Source: Acinetobacter seifertii (lineage in GTDB: Bacteria > Pseudomonadota > Gammaproteobacteria > Pseudomonadales > Moraxellaceae). Taken from it: DNA of 64,000 nt. The notes under the pieces are model-generated. The model did no database searches. It was not told the DNA's origin and saw nothing but the letters and a program-made list of their open reading frames with translations. Positions 8,682 through 17,461 of the stretch are shown piece after piece. Positions within the stretch are counted from its first letter, which is position 1; the number at the start of each line of letters is the position of its first letter. Where the stretch lies: NCBI RefSeq assembly GCF_000368065.1, contig NZ_KB851200.1, positions 511,827 to 575,826 on the forward strand, written 5' to 3'. Made by a program: the position numbers and the translations under genes.

Positions 8682-9551
8682 ATGTCTGTTGTTGCATTTA
8701 AACAAGTTGATGTTTTTACTTCACAAGCATTTAAAGGTAATCCTGTTGCAGTCATTATGGACGCCAGTGCCTTAACATCTGAACAGATGCAGGAAATTGC
8801 GAATTGGACTAATCTTTCTGAAACAACATTTGTGCTCCCTGCGACCGATTCTCAAGCTGACTATCAGGTTCGAATTTTTACTCCGCAAAGTGAGTTGCCA
8901 TTTGCAGGACATCCTACAATTGGTACTGCCTATGCTTTGCTTGAAGCAGGCCTCGTGACACCTAAAGATGGTAAACTGGTACAGCAATGTGCTGCGGGTT
9001 TGGTGACTCTGACCGTAAGTGACTCAAAGCATATTTCATTTGAACTACCTAAGCCTAAAATTACTCCACTTGACCCAATGCACACTGAAAAACTGGCTGA
9101 AATTTTAAAATGTCAGATTGATACTCAATGGAATGCTACATTGGTTGATGTAGGCGCACGTTGGATTGTATTACAAGCGGTGAATGCCGAAGCTGTTTTA
9201 GATAGCCAACCAGACTTTGCTGCTTTAAAAGAACATGATTTAGAAATGAAAGTTGGTGGAGCGACGGTTTATGGTTTTTATGAAAATAATGATGAGCAAA
9301 AACATATAGAAGTCCGCTCATTTGCTCCTTCTATTGGAATAAATGAAGATCCAGTTTGTGGGAGTGGTAATGGTAGCGTAGCTTCATTTATTCGTTACCA
9401 TGAAATTTTGCCAGCACAAAATGATGTGGTGCTTTCTTCACAAGGTCGGGCTTTAGGCCGAGATGGACAGCTTCAACTTGAATTGCACCAAGATAAAATT
9501 TTAGTGGGTGGAACAGCTGTTACCTGTATTGATGGCAGTATCACCTTATAA
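8682..9551 (+). CDS. PhzF-family isomerase/epimerase-like protein
   Basis: This protein of 289 residues has the diaminopimelate-epimerase-like PhzF fold. Family motifs are QVDVFTSQAFKGNPVAVI at the N-terminus, NLSETTFVLP (containing the catalytic glutamate), TPQSELPFAGHPTIGTAYAL, and the C-terminal half motif EDPVCGSGNGSVASFI. PhzF proper isomerises a phenazine precursor, but no other phenazine genes are present and most relatives have unknown substrates. AGGAG precedes the ATG. It is divergent from a MocR regulator and ends in a strong shared terminator. Confidence 0.85.
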   Translation: MSVVAFKQVDVFTSQAFKGNPVAVIMDASALTSEQMQEIANWTNLSETTFVLPATDSQADYQVRIFTPQSELPFAGHPTIGTAYALLEAGLVTPKDGKLVQQCAAGLVTLTVSDSKHISFELPKPKITPLDPMHTEKLAEILKCQIDTQWNATLVDVGARWIVLQAVNAEAVLDSQPDFAALKEHDLEMKVGGATVYGFYENNDEQKHIEVRSFAPSIGINEDPVCGSGNGSVASFIRYHEILPAQNDVVLSSQGRALGRDGQLQLELHQDKILVGGTAVTCIDGSITL

Positions 9552-9560
9552 AAAGAAATA

Positions 9561-9590
9561 AAAAACCGAGGACTTTACCTCGGTTTTTTT
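9561..9590. terminator. Bidirectional terminator between phzF-like gene and fpr
   Basis: An 11-bp stem (AAAAACCGAGG with CCTCGGTTTTT) closes a short loop and is followed by a T run. A rich strands on both sides let it serve the convergent genes in both directions. Confidence 0.9.
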
Positions 9591-9603
9591 ATTTAGAAAA
9601 ATC

Positions 9604-10383
9604 TTATTTTTCTACGAACGCACGTTCAATTACGTAGTCGCCCATTTCACCCATACGAGGTGATTCAACTAAACCATGTTGGTCAAGTAACGCAGCAACG
9701 TCTTTTAAGAATGCGGGGCTACCGCAAAGCATTGCACGGTCAGTTTCACGGTTAAAACGTGGTAAACCAATTTTTTCAAATAAAGCGCCAGTTTCAATTG
9801 CAGTTGTTACACGGCCTTGAGTGTGGAAAGGTTCACGAGTAACAGTAGGGTAGTAAACAAGTTTGTCTTTAATACCTAATTCTTCAAAGAATTCATGGTT
9901 TGGTAATTCGTTCAAAATCAGGTCTTGATACGCTAATTCAGAAATATAGCGTGTACCATGAACAACGATGACTTTTTCAAAGCGTTCGTAAGTTTCTGGG
10001 TCACGAATAATTGATAAGAATGGAGCAAGACCAGTACCAGAAGATAAAAGGTACAAGTTTTTACCCGGTAAAAGATCATCATGAACCAATGTACCTGTTG
10101 GTTTTTTAGAAACTAAAATTTCGTCACCAACTTGTACTTTTTGCAAAATCGAAGTTAAAGGACCGTCTTGTACTTTAATTGAGAAGAATTCTAACTCTTC
10201 TTCGTAGTTCGCACTTGCAATCGAATACGCACGCATTAACGGTTTGCCATTCACTTCAAGTCCGATCATCACGAACTGACCATTTTTAAAACGTAAGCTA
10301 GTGTCGCGTGTAGTTTTAAAACTGAAAAGGGTGTCATTCCAGTGGTGCACATGAGTAATGCGTTCAACGTTAAAAGCAGCCAT
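9604..10383 (-). CDS. fpr: Ferredoxin-NADP(+) reductase
   Basis: This flavoprotein of 259 residues moves electrons between NADPH and ferredoxin or flavodoxin. The FAD-binding motif is RAYSIAS (near residues 50-56), the NADP-binding motif is SSGTGLAPFLSII, the nicotinamide region is AMLCGSPAFLKDV, and the C-terminus YVIERAFVEK is typical of the bacterial subclass I enzymes. Length matches E. coli Fpr closely. It is transcribed alone and is divergent from trmO. In other bacteria it belongs to oxidative-stress control; no such site is evident here. Confidence 0.93.
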   Translation of the reverse strand: MAAFNVERITHVHHWNDTLFSFKTTRDTSLRFKNGQFVMIGLEVNGKPLMRAYSIASANYEEELEFFSIKVQDGPLTSILQKVQVGDEILVSKKPTGTLVHDDLLPGKNLYLLSSGTGLAPFLSIIRDPETYERFEKVIVVHGTRYISELAYQDLILNELPNHEFFEELGIKDKLVYYPTVTREPFHTQGRVTTAIETGALFEKIGLPRFNRETDRAMLCGSPAFLKDVAALLDQHGLVESPRMGEMGDYVIERAFVEK

Positions 10384-10481
10384 TAAAGGTCTCGATCACG
10401 ATTAAAAGAAAACAGATTGCTATTCTAATCTAATTTCATTCCCGATAAACTGAATATATTTAATTGTGTTTATAAGAAAAA

Positions 10482-11216
10482 GTGATGATGAACTCTGTCA
10501 CCCTCCCAATAGTCGGGCACATGTGCTCACCTTTTCGAGAAAAATTTGGTATTCCACGTCAGCCCAACTTGGTCAATATCGAGTCTTATATCGAAATGGT
10601 TGAACCTTATAATGACTTATTGGCTTTTGAGGGAATTGAGCAATTTACTCATCTCTGGCTCATCTGGCAGTTTCATGACAATAAAAATCAGGAGACTGCA
10701 ACTAAGTTTCGACCTCAGGTTCGCCCACCACGTTTAGGGGGGAATGAAAAAATTGGTGTATTTGCAACACGCAGTATGTATCGTCCAGCGCCTGTAGGTT
10801 TATCTGTAGTACGTTTAAAAAAGGTTGAAAAAGTCGGTAAGTCTTTAAGAGTGTATGTTACGGGCAGTGATTTACTAAATGGCACGCCAATTTTAGATAT
10901 TAAACCTTATATTCAATATTCAGATGCCATTGTTGATGCTCAAAGTGGCTATGCACAAGCTGAACCAGAACGAAAGCAAGTCATCTGGTCGGAAAGTGCA
11001 GTGAATATCCAGCAAAATCTTCTAAAAAATAAAAAAATTAACGGGCAATATCTGGATGAATTAGAGCAAGTTCTAGCTTTAGACCCAAGGCCTGCCTATC
11101 AAGAAGACCCTGAACGAGTCTATAAAATGAAGTTTTCTAATTTTGATATTCATTTTAAAGTGAATGATAATGTAATTACAGTGGTTGATATGGTAGAAGA
11201 TGTTTTACTCGCTTAA
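10482..11216 (+). CDS. trmO: tRNA (N6-threonylcarbamoyladenosine-37-N6)-methyltransferase TrmO
   Basis: This SAM-dependent methyltransferase has 244 residues and methylates t6A37 of threonine tRNA. Recognisable blocks are SPFREKFGIPRQPNLV near the N-terminus, FTHLWLIWQFH, RPPRLGGNEKIGVFATRSMY, RPAPVGLSV and GTPILDIKPYI, with the C-terminal domain block DPRPAYQEDPERVYKMKFSN. Three ATG codons open the frame (residues 1, 2 and 3), so the exact start is uncertain by 6 bases. The stop is 10 bases from that of a convergent membrane-protein gene. Confidence 0.93.
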   Translation: MMMNSVTLPIVGHMCSPFREKFGIPRQPNLVNIESYIEMVEPYNDLLAFEGIEQFTHLWLIWQFHDNKNQETATKFRPQVRPPRLGGNEKIGVFATRSMYRPAPVGLSVVRLKKVEKVGKSLRVYVTGSDLLNGTPILDIKPYIQYSDAIVDAQSGYAQAEPERKQVIWSESAVNIQQNLLKNKKINGQYLDELEQVLALDPRPAYQEDPERVYKMKFSNFDIHFKVNDNVITVVDMVEDVLLA

Positions 11217-11226
11217 ACATCTCATT

Positions 11227-12495
11227 TCAAAACCAATGTATGTTCATCCAGAGTAGGCAAATTAATATCGCCATGTGAGTGAGTTGTGCGGGAATAAAAG
11301 CAAGGGCATAGCGTATTCCACCTGAAATAGCCGAATTAATACTCTTGGCAATTGCATGCACTGCAAAACCACTCATAAAAGCGATTAGTAGCGATGTGTG
11401 AGCGTTATTCGGTTCTCCTTGTACAATTACTGCTGCAATAGCTGCATGTATTTCGAATAAAGAGGCAAGTAAGGTCCCTGCGATTAAGCCTGCATCTCCT
11501 AAATATAGACTTAGACCATAAACACCAATCTGAATGAGTGTGAGTGTTCCCGCAATAATCACGGCTTCTTTTAAGCTGAACATTCTGGAGTCTAATTCGG
11601 CTGAAGTCGTACTTGGTTCCGCCTTACGCAATAAAATAAAGGCCCACACCGCTAAAAAAACCAATGCAATCAGCATTGGAAATATAATGACTTTGAACCA
11701 TGCTAAGCTAATTCCAATCACAATAATTAAGGTCTGAATGAGTGTAGAAACACACGACATCAATGCAGCACCTGCATTTGTGGTGGCGTTCGCACGACCA
11801 GAACGAACTTCTAAACCTAGAGTTGCAATAGTCGCTGTACTCGATACAAAACCAGATGCTAAAGAAGAAAGTAATAGAGCATTTTTCGATGACAAAAGCC
11901 GCTTTGCAATATGTGCGAGCGCTTGAACAAATAAAATCAAAGTCAGTAATTTTAAAATCACATGTGGGTTTAAAACAGGTCCCCAAAATGGTTTATTGGG
12001 GACTAACGGTAAGGCAATTAAAAGTAATGCCAGTAAAAAAATCCCATCACGCAATTCTGATTCTGTAATCCATTGACTGGCTATGCCATGCATGGATTGT
12101 TTTGCTAATAAAATAATCGTCATGATGACGGCGAGACCCGCAGCTAACGAAATATTCCAGATACAAAGTGCTCCTATAAAGTAAGTCATAATAAAAGCGA
12201 GTTCTGTAGTAACACCGGGGTCATTCGGCTGATTTTTAAGGGAGACTATGCTGATTGCGCCAATAAGTAGAGCGCCTACAATTCCAATTTCAGTACCAAA
12301 TAAAAAGCAGATTGCACCAAGTAGGGAGCTAATTGCAAAAGATCGAAAACCTGCAAACGTTTTGTATTCATGTTTGAGCTTGCTGCGTTCACGTTCCAAA
12401 CCAATTAATAACCCACAGCCTAATGCCGCTGCAATAATGGTGATAAATTCTTCAAAAGATGCAGTTTGTAATGACATTGTCATTGGAAGATTCAT
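11227..12495 (-). CDS. MgtC/SapB-type membrane protein with DUF4010
   Basis: This is an integral membrane protein of 422 residues with about twelve hydrophobic segments. The N-terminal MgtC-like domain includes LGCGLLIGLERERSK (residues 26-40), and the rest matches the DUF4010 layout with GFVSSTATIATLG near the middle. GAGGAAG sits just before the ATG at 12495. The family's transported or sensed substrate is not established. It stands alone, convergent to trmO. The DUF name is from recall of the domain architecture, not a search. Confidence 0.8.
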   Translation of the reverse strand: MNLPMTMSLQTASFEEFITIIAAALGCGLLIGLERERSKLKHEYKTFAGFRSFAISSLLGAICFLFGTEIGIVGALLIGAISIVSLKNQPNDPGVTTELAFIMTYFIGALCIWNISLAAGLAVIMTIILLAKQSMHGIASQWITESELRDGIFLLALLLIALPLVPNKPFWGPVLNPHVILKLLTLILFVQALAHIAKRLLSSKNALLLSSLASGFVSSTATIATLGLEVRSGRANATTNAGAALMSCVSTLIQTLIIVIGISLAWFKVIIFPMLIALVFLAVWAFILLRKAEPSTTSAELDSRMFSLKEAVIIAGTLTLIQIGVYGLSLYLGDAGLIAGTLLASLFEIHAAIAAVIVQGEPNNAHTSLLIAFMSGFAVHAIAKSINSAISGGIRYALAFIPAQLTHMAILICLLWMNIHWF

Positions 12496-12783
12496 AATAC
12501 TTCCTCTTTGGTTTATTGTTATATACAGGTGTTAATCATATTTAAATCATGTATTCATATGCAGTGTATGCTTTTTATTGTATTGAGCCTAGTCTCTTTT
12601 TTAATCAAACTATCACAATAAATATCTTTATAAATATGATCTATGCCACAAAACAATAATAAGTTGAGAATTGGTTTAATTAATTGAAGTTAAAAGGTAT
12701 TTAAAAGCTGAATTTGGAAATTTTCATACCAGTTAAATCTAAAACATCTCTGCTATATTATAAAAATATATTGGGGATAACAC

Positions 12784-14541
12784 ATGAATGCACATGTAGA
12801 AATAGACGCACATTGGTGCCTAGAACAACTATTACAAGAAGGCCGTATTACTGAGCGTGATAAATTACTGGTACAAACGACAAATAGACAAAAAGATCAA
12901 TTGAAATGGCATCCATTACAGTGGATTGCCCATTTTAATTTAAAAGATCAACACCACGTACAGGCACATTTAAGTTTAAACCGCCTGTGCCAATGGTTTG
13001 CCGATCGGGCGCAATTACCATTATTTGTGATTGATCCTTTAAAGGCAGATGTCAGCGCTTTAACTCAAGTCATGTCACAAGAGTTTGCGATTCGAAACCA
13101 CATTTTAGCTGTAGAAGTCCATGCGGACCGAATTGTGATTGGTACCGACCAGCCTTTTAAAATAGATTGGTTAAATAATCTGGAACGCAGTTTGGCACCG
13201 AAGAAAATTGAACGGGTACTGCTTAATCCCGAACAGTTGCAACGTTATTTGCGAGAGTATTATCAGGTTAGCCGTGCAGTAAACTCAGCTCAGAAAGATG
13301 CAGCTCATGACCGTGATAACAAGGGGGTAGAAGCACTTTTACAGCTTGGTGATAGCCAAAACCCTGATGCCAATGATCAACACATTGTGAAATTGGTCGA
13401 CTGGATTTTACAGTTTGCGTTTGAACAAAGCGCCAGTGACATTCACATGGAACCGCGTAAAGACAATGGTAACGTTCGGTTCCGTATTGATGGCGTTTTA
13501 CACACCATTTATAACATGGCTTCAAATACACTGACCGCCGTGATTTCCCGAATTAAAATTTTAGGGCGGTTAAATGTAGCGGAAAAGCGTAAACCGCAAG
13601 ATGGTCGATTAAAAACACGGACACCGAAAGGACAAGAAACCGAACTACGTTTATCAACTTTGCCGACTGCATTTGGTGAAAAACTGGTTATGCGTATTTT
13701 CGACCCAGATGTATTGGTACGTTCTTTTCAGCAATTGGGTTTTGATCAGTCTTTATTACAACAGTGGCAACGCATAACACAAAATAGTCACGGCATTATT
13801 TTGGTTACTGGTCCAACAGGTTCTGGTAAAACCACAACGTTATATTCTTCTTTAAAGCAACTCGCAACCGATCAAGTCAATGTCTGTACCATTGAAGACC
13901 CGATTGAAATGCTAGAGCCTAGTTTTAACCAAATGCAGGTCAATAATGCAATTGATCTGGGCTTTGCTGATGGTGTGCGTGCCCTGATGCGTCAAGACCC
14001 AGACATTATTATGATTGGGGAAATTCGTGACCAAGACACTGCGAACATGGCCATTCAGGCGGCACTCACAGGGCATTTGGTGCTGTCAACTTTACATACC
14101 AATGATGCGCCGTCAAGTTTGACTCGTTTACACGATTTGGGCGTGCAACCCTTTTTAACAGCAGCGACTATTTTAGGTGTATTGGCACAGCGTTTAGTGC
14201 GACAGCTTTGCCCGCACTGTAAGCAGCAAACTCATATTAATGAGGATGAATGGCAGCACCTAACTTTCGACTACATTATGGAAATGCCAGAAAAAGTGTA
14301 TCAAGCAGTAGGCTGTGAACAATGCCGTCATACAGGCTATAAAGGCCGAGTCGGTATTTATGAATTTATGCCTGTTAGTCTTGAGCTTAAGCATTTGATT
14401 GGTAGTCACGCAACATTAAATGAACTAAGAAGCCAAACTAAAAAAGAAAGTGTGGAGCCTTTGCGAATTGCTGGAGCGCATAAAGTCATTGAAGGACTTA
14501 CTACTTTGGAAGAGGTATTACGTGTTGTGCCTTTAAATTAA
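12784..14541 (+). CDS. gspE: Type II secretion ATPase, GspE family
   Basis: This hexameric secretion ATPase has 585 residues. N1/N2 regions occupy roughly 1-190. The catalytic part carries Walker A GPTGSGKTTTLYSSL, an Asp box (CTIEDPIEM), Walker B DPDIIMIGEIRD, a His box (GHLVLSTLHTNDAPSSL) and a tetracysteine zinc motif (CPHC near residue 478 and CEQC about 40 residues later), then GYKGRVGIYEF. These fit GspE/PilB. GspL and GspM genes occur in the same window at 51.9-53.6 kb, which favours type II secretion over pili. Acinetobacter is known to carry two gspE genes; which this is cannot be told. It is a lone gene. Confidence 0.8.
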   Translation: MNAHVEIDAHWCLEQLLQEGRITERDKLLVQTTNRQKDQLKWHPLQWIAHFNLKDQHHVQAHLSLNRLCQWFADRAQLPLFVIDPLKADVSALTQVMSQEFAIRNHILAVEVHADRIVIGTDQPFKIDWLNNLERSLAPKKIERVLLNPEQLQRYLREYYQVSRAVNSAQKDAAHDRDNKGVEALLQLGDSQNPDANDQHIVKLVDWILQFAFEQSASDIHMEPRKDNGNVRFRIDGVLHTIYNMASNTLTAVISRIKILGRLNVAEKRKPQDGRLKTRTPKGQETELRLSTLPTAFGEKLVMRIFDPDVLVRSFQQLGFDQSLLQQWQRITQNSHGIILVTGPTGSGKTTTLYSSLKQLATDQVNVCTIEDPIEMLEPSFNQMQVNNAIDLGFADGVRALMRQDPDIIMIGEIRDQDTANMAIQAALTGHLVLSTLHTNDAPSSLTRLHDLGVQPFLTAATILGVLAQRLVRQLCPHCKQQTHINEDEWQHLTFDYIMEMPEKVYQAVGCEQCRHTGYKGRVGIYEFMPVSLELKHLIGSHATLNELRSQTKKESVEPLRIAGAHKVIEGLTTLEEVLRVVPLN

Positions 14542-14616
14542 ATTTTTCTTAAGATTCACCTCATTTATGCTTGTTTTACTGATGTCATTCCAAGATGTAA
14601 TCAAATAGGTGATTTT

Positions 14617-14967
14617 ATGAAAACATTTAAAGTGATCTTGATGACAGCTATTACTGGTATCGCCATAGCACATCTATCTACGAGTCAGGCAGCAGCGATA
14701 CCTGCAACGGTTACTACTGTTAAGCAAGCATTAAAGGCAAAAGACAATACGCCTGTAAAATTACATGGGCAAGTAGTGAAGTCTATAGGCGATGAGAAAT
14801 ATCAGTTCCGAGATAAAACAGGCACTATCATTATTAATGTAGATGATGAACTTTGGCAGGGTCATCCTATTTCTCCAACGACTAATATTGGTCTGGTTGG
14901 TGAAGTCGATATAGACTTTAAACCCTCAAAACATGTAGAAATTGATGTAGAGCAAGTCCAATTTTAA
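14617..14967 (+). CDS. ygiW: YgiW/YdeI-family periplasmic OB-fold (BOF) stress protein
   Basis: This small exported protein of 116 residues has a signal peptide (MKTFKVILMTAITGIAIAHL, likely cut after SQA or AAA). A bacterial OB-fold follows (TVKQALKAKDNTPVKLHGQV, YQFRDKTGTIIINVDDELW, and GEVDIDFKPSKHVEIDVEQV). Relatives are induced by cationic stress and hydrogen peroxide. It lies directly upstream of a QseBC-type two-component system, the same order as E. coli ygiW-qseBC. A terminator-like hairpin separates it from the regulator gene. Confidence 0.88.
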   Translation: MKTFKVILMTAITGIAIAHLSTSQAAAIPATVTTVKQALKAKDNTPVKLHGQVVKSIGDEKYQFRDKTGTIIINVDDELWQGHPISPTTNIGLVGEVDIDFKPSKHVEIDVEQVQF

Positions 14968-14994
14968 GCATTGGACTTTGCTTATACCATTTAT

Positions 14995-15025
14995 AGCCGC
15001 ACGAATGATGCGGCTTTGCTTTTTT
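14995..15025 (+). terminator. Stem-loop between ygiW and qseB
   Basis: AGCCGCA pairs with TGCGGCT around a 7-nt loop, followed by TTTGCTTTTTT. A second hairpin (AAGTCCAA with TTGGACTT) spans the ygiW stop just before it. Together they would end most ygiW transcripts, so qseBC is either read through or has its own promoter. Confidence 0.75.
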
Positions 15026-15071
15026 AATAAATGCTTGGCAAGATCAAGTCAGAATATAACAGGATAAATAG

Positions 15072-15734
15072 ATGAGAATTTTGCTTGCAGAAGATGATCG
15101 CTCTCAAGCGGAAAGTATTCAATCTTGGTTAGAGTTAGATGGCTATCAAGTCGACTGGGTTGAAAGAGGTGATTACGCGCTTACTGCGATTGAACAGCAT
15201 GACTATGACTGTATTCTACTTGATCGAGGTTTGCCTGAATTGGCGGGTGAAAAAGTCTTAGCAACAATACGTTATAAACAAAAAAATGTACCAGTCATTT
15301 TTATTACGGCGCGTGACAGCATTCATGACCGAGTAGAGGGGCTAGATTTAGGTGCTAATGACTACTTGGTTAAACCTTTTAGCTTAGAAGAGTTATCTGC
15401 CCGTATTCGGGCTCAATTACGTAAACAAACTTTGAGTCAGCAATCGGTTTTAACTTGGGGAGATTTACATCTTGATACTCAAGCAAAAGTTGTATTATTG
15501 GCGGGAATCTCTATTGATTTAACAGCAAAAGAGTTCCAAATCTTACGTAAGCTCATGGTTCATCCTGAACATATTATTACGCGTGATCAGTTAGAAGAAG
15601 CGCTCTATGCATGGGGTGACGAGATTGAAAGTAATGCGATAGAAGTTTTTATTTATCAACTTCGAAAAAAAATCGGCAATAGCAGCATTAAAACCATACG
15701 GGGACTAGGCTACCGTATGGGAGATTTAAAATGA
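15072..15734 (+). CDS. qseB: OmpR-family response regulator, QseB-type
   Basis: This response regulator has 220 residues. The receiver domain has the acidic pair D8/D9, phospho-acceptor D51 (YDCILLDRGLPE), and the switch Thr and Lys in FITARDS and VKPF. An OmpR winged helix fills residues 125-218 (LTAKEFQILRKLM, SNAIEVFIYQLRKKI, IKTIRGLGYRM). It overlaps the kinase gene by 4 bp. The ygiW neighbour supports QseB over PmrA or another OmpR-family member. The signal sensed in Acinetobacter is not evident here. Confidence 0.85.
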   Translation: MRILLAEDDRSQAESIQSWLELDGYQVDWVERGDYALTAIEQHDYDCILLDRGLPELAGEKVLATIRYKQKNVPVIFITARDSIHDRVEGLDLGANDYLVKPFSLEELSARIRAQLRKQTLSQQSVLTWGDLHLDTQAKVVLLAGISIDLTAKEFQILRKLMVHPEHIITRDQLEEALYAWGDEIESNAIEVFIYQLRKKIGNSSIKTIRGLGYRMGDLK

Positions 15735-17089
15735 AATTGAACCGTTCATCTTTACAGTCTCAACTGGTTAAGACCACCATGTGGAGCAGTGTAGTGGTAG
15801 GGCTGTTGGCTTTAGGTTTGCTGACTATATTCTCGATTTACCACAACATGTCCGTGCAAGATCAAATTATGGATGAAATTTCAGATACTTTGTTGGTTTC
15901 TGATCTTTCTAACCATCCTATGAAGCAGTTTGATGAGCTTAGTGATGAATTTGATATTCAGTATGAATTATTAGACTCTGGTCAATTGCTTACCCATTCT
16001 CATACTTATCAACATGAGCTTTTTGAGCAGGGTAATTTATCCAAAGGGTTTTCATACTTTTGGTTTGATGGTCAATTATGGCGTAGTCTAGCCACACAGC
16101 AAAAAGATTCAGAGCTGCAAGTTGAAGTCTTTCAGCCCATGAGTACACGTGTTGAAGAGGTACTCAAAGCACTCGCTGGATATAGCGGTCTTATGGTTCT
16201 GTTCTGGCTATTACAATGGGTGATTGTAAGCTGGCGTACAGAACAACAATTGGCGGCTTTAAATCTACTTTCTAAGCGTATTGCTCAAAAAACTGCATCA
16301 AATTTAGAACCTATTCAAGACCCGGATGTCATTACAGAAATTCAACCAGTCATAGATGCTTTAAATCAGTTACTTGCAAGACTCCAGCGGGCGCTTGTTG
16401 CTGAACAACGCTTTACCGCAGATGCCTCACATGAGTTACGTTCACCTTTATCAGCAATACAAATGAGGCTTCAAGTTTTACAGCGTAAATACCAGCATGT
16501 TCCAGAGCTTGACCAAGACTTCGAACGCATCCAACAAGACGTTTCAAGAAGTACAAAGATTCTTGAAAATTTACTACTACTTGCTCGTTTAGAGCCTAAT
16601 GAAACAGAACAGCCAGATCTGTTTAAGAGTGTGATTGATTTAAACCATATATTGGCTCGAGTCATTGAAACCGTAAATATTGATGCGCAAGCCAAACAAA
16701 TGATGATTGAGACCAATATTTTGTCAAATGAAACTAAAGTATTTGCGAATGAAGAGTTACTCTTTATTGCTTTTCGAAATCTATTTGATAACGCGATTCG
16801 CTATAGTCCTACTTTAGGATTTATTCATGTTGAACTGAGTCAGTCCCAGCAACAACTGAAAATTTCTATAGAAGACGCTGGAAATGGGGTAGATGATGAA
16901 GTTTTAAGACGTCTAGGACAGCGTTTTTTTCGGGTATTAGGTACGCAGCAGCAAGGGTCAGGACTAGGGCTCTCAATTACTAAAAAAATTATTCAACTCC
17001 ATAGTGGAGAACTACAATTTATGCATGCAAGCCAAGGTGGTTTAAAAGTTGAAGTGATAATGCCTTTTAATCAGGAAATACAAAAATAG
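15731..17089 (+). CDS. qseC: Sensor histidine kinase, QseC-type
   Basis: This inner-membrane kinase has 452 residues. A first membrane helix (about 16-37) and a second (about 148-166) bracket a periplasmic region. A HAMP-like linker leads to the dimerisation box TADASHELRSPLSAIQMRL (phospho-histidine in SHELR). ATP-binding boxes are FRNLFDNAIRYSP (N), DAGNGVDDEV (G1) and GSGLGLSITKKII (G2). It is translationally coupled to the regulator. Its stop codon lies within the left arm of the downstream terminator. Confidence 0.87.
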   Translation: MKLNRSSLQSQLVKTTMWSSVVVGLLALGLLTIFSIYHNMSVQDQIMDEISDTLLVSDLSNHPMKQFDELSDEFDIQYELLDSGQLLTHSHTYQHELFEQGNLSKGFSYFWFDGQLWRSLATQQKDSELQVEVFQPMSTRVEEVLKALAGYSGLMVLFWLLQWVIVSWRTEQQLAALNLLSKRIAQKTASNLEPIQDPDVITEIQPVIDALNQLLARLQRALVAEQRFTADASHELRSPLSAIQMRLQVLQRKYQHVPELDQDFERIQQDVSRSTKILENLLLLARLEPNETEQPDLFKSVIDLNHILARVIETVNIDAQAKQMMIETNILSNETKVFANEELLFIAFRNLFDNAIRYSPTLGFIHVELSQSQQQLKISIEDAGNGVDDEVLRRLGQRFFRVLGTQQQGSGLGLSITKKIIQLHSGELQFMHASQGGLKVEVIMPFNQEIQK

Positions 17090-17116
17090 CATGGTTGCCC
17101 ATGCTATCCATTTTTT
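17086..17116. terminator. Terminator overlapping the qseC stop codon
   Basis: ATAGCATGG pairs perfectly with CCATGCTAT around TTGC, and TTTTTT begins three bases later. The left arm includes the TAG stop of qseC. The stem can also protect or end hemP transcripts from the other side, although a U tract is weaker there. Confidence 0.85.
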
Positions 17117-17154
17117 GTTTTCCCACGAATATTGTTGAAACGCGAGGATGGTTC

Positions 17155-17325
17155 TTATTTAGTTAAAATGAGACGGTTATTGCGTGTAAGGCGTAAACGA
17201 TATTCCTCGCCAGCATGCATAATTCGAATTTCACGACCTAATGCAAATAGGTTGTTAGAATGCAGCATTGGTAAGGCATGAGCTGAATCAGTGTTACGAG
17301 TAAATAAGCTAAAAGGTGCGTTCAT
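17155..17325 (-). CDS. hemP: Hemin uptake protein HemP
   Basis: This is a 56-residue protein from the ATG at 17325. A longer frame reaches 17391, but its first codons are encoded by the Fur box, and GGAG lies 8 bases upstream of 17325, so the short form is preferred. The C-terminal block LGREIRIMHAGEEYRLRLTR followed by NNRLILTK is the hallmark of HemP. In other bacteria HemP aids heme-uptake gene expression or heme acquisition under iron limitation. Here it stands alone, without a heme receptor gene beside it. Iron-dependent control is strongly suggested by the Fur box. Confidence 0.88.
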   Translation of the reverse strand: MNAPFSLFTRNTDSAHALPMLHSNNLFALGREIRIMHAGEEYRLRLTRNNRLILTK

Positions 17326-17357
17326 TTGTTGTGCTCCGTGGTATATTCTTGAACGAT

Positions 17358-17376
17358 TTAAATGATAATCATTATC
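17358..17376. promoter_or_regulatory. Fur box upstream of hemP
   Basis: TTAAATGATAATCATTATC matches the 19-bp Fur consensus at 16 of 19 positions, with a perfect central ATGATAATCAT palindrome. It ends about 33 bases upstream of the hemP start on the minus strand, where it would cover the promoter. The Nudix-fusion gene starts about 85 bp away on the other side and could also be affected. Confidence 0.85.
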
Positions 17377-17461
17377 GAATAGATCTGTCAATGAGATTTT
17401 AAAGAATTTATAAATTGATAAAATTTGCTTACACTTGTGAAAAACTTGAGTGAGTAGAAAA

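Noticed and set aside
11534..12535. Several plus-strand frames across the DUF4010 gene
   Set aside because: They are antisense to a well-supported membrane-protein gene and encode no recognisable protein.
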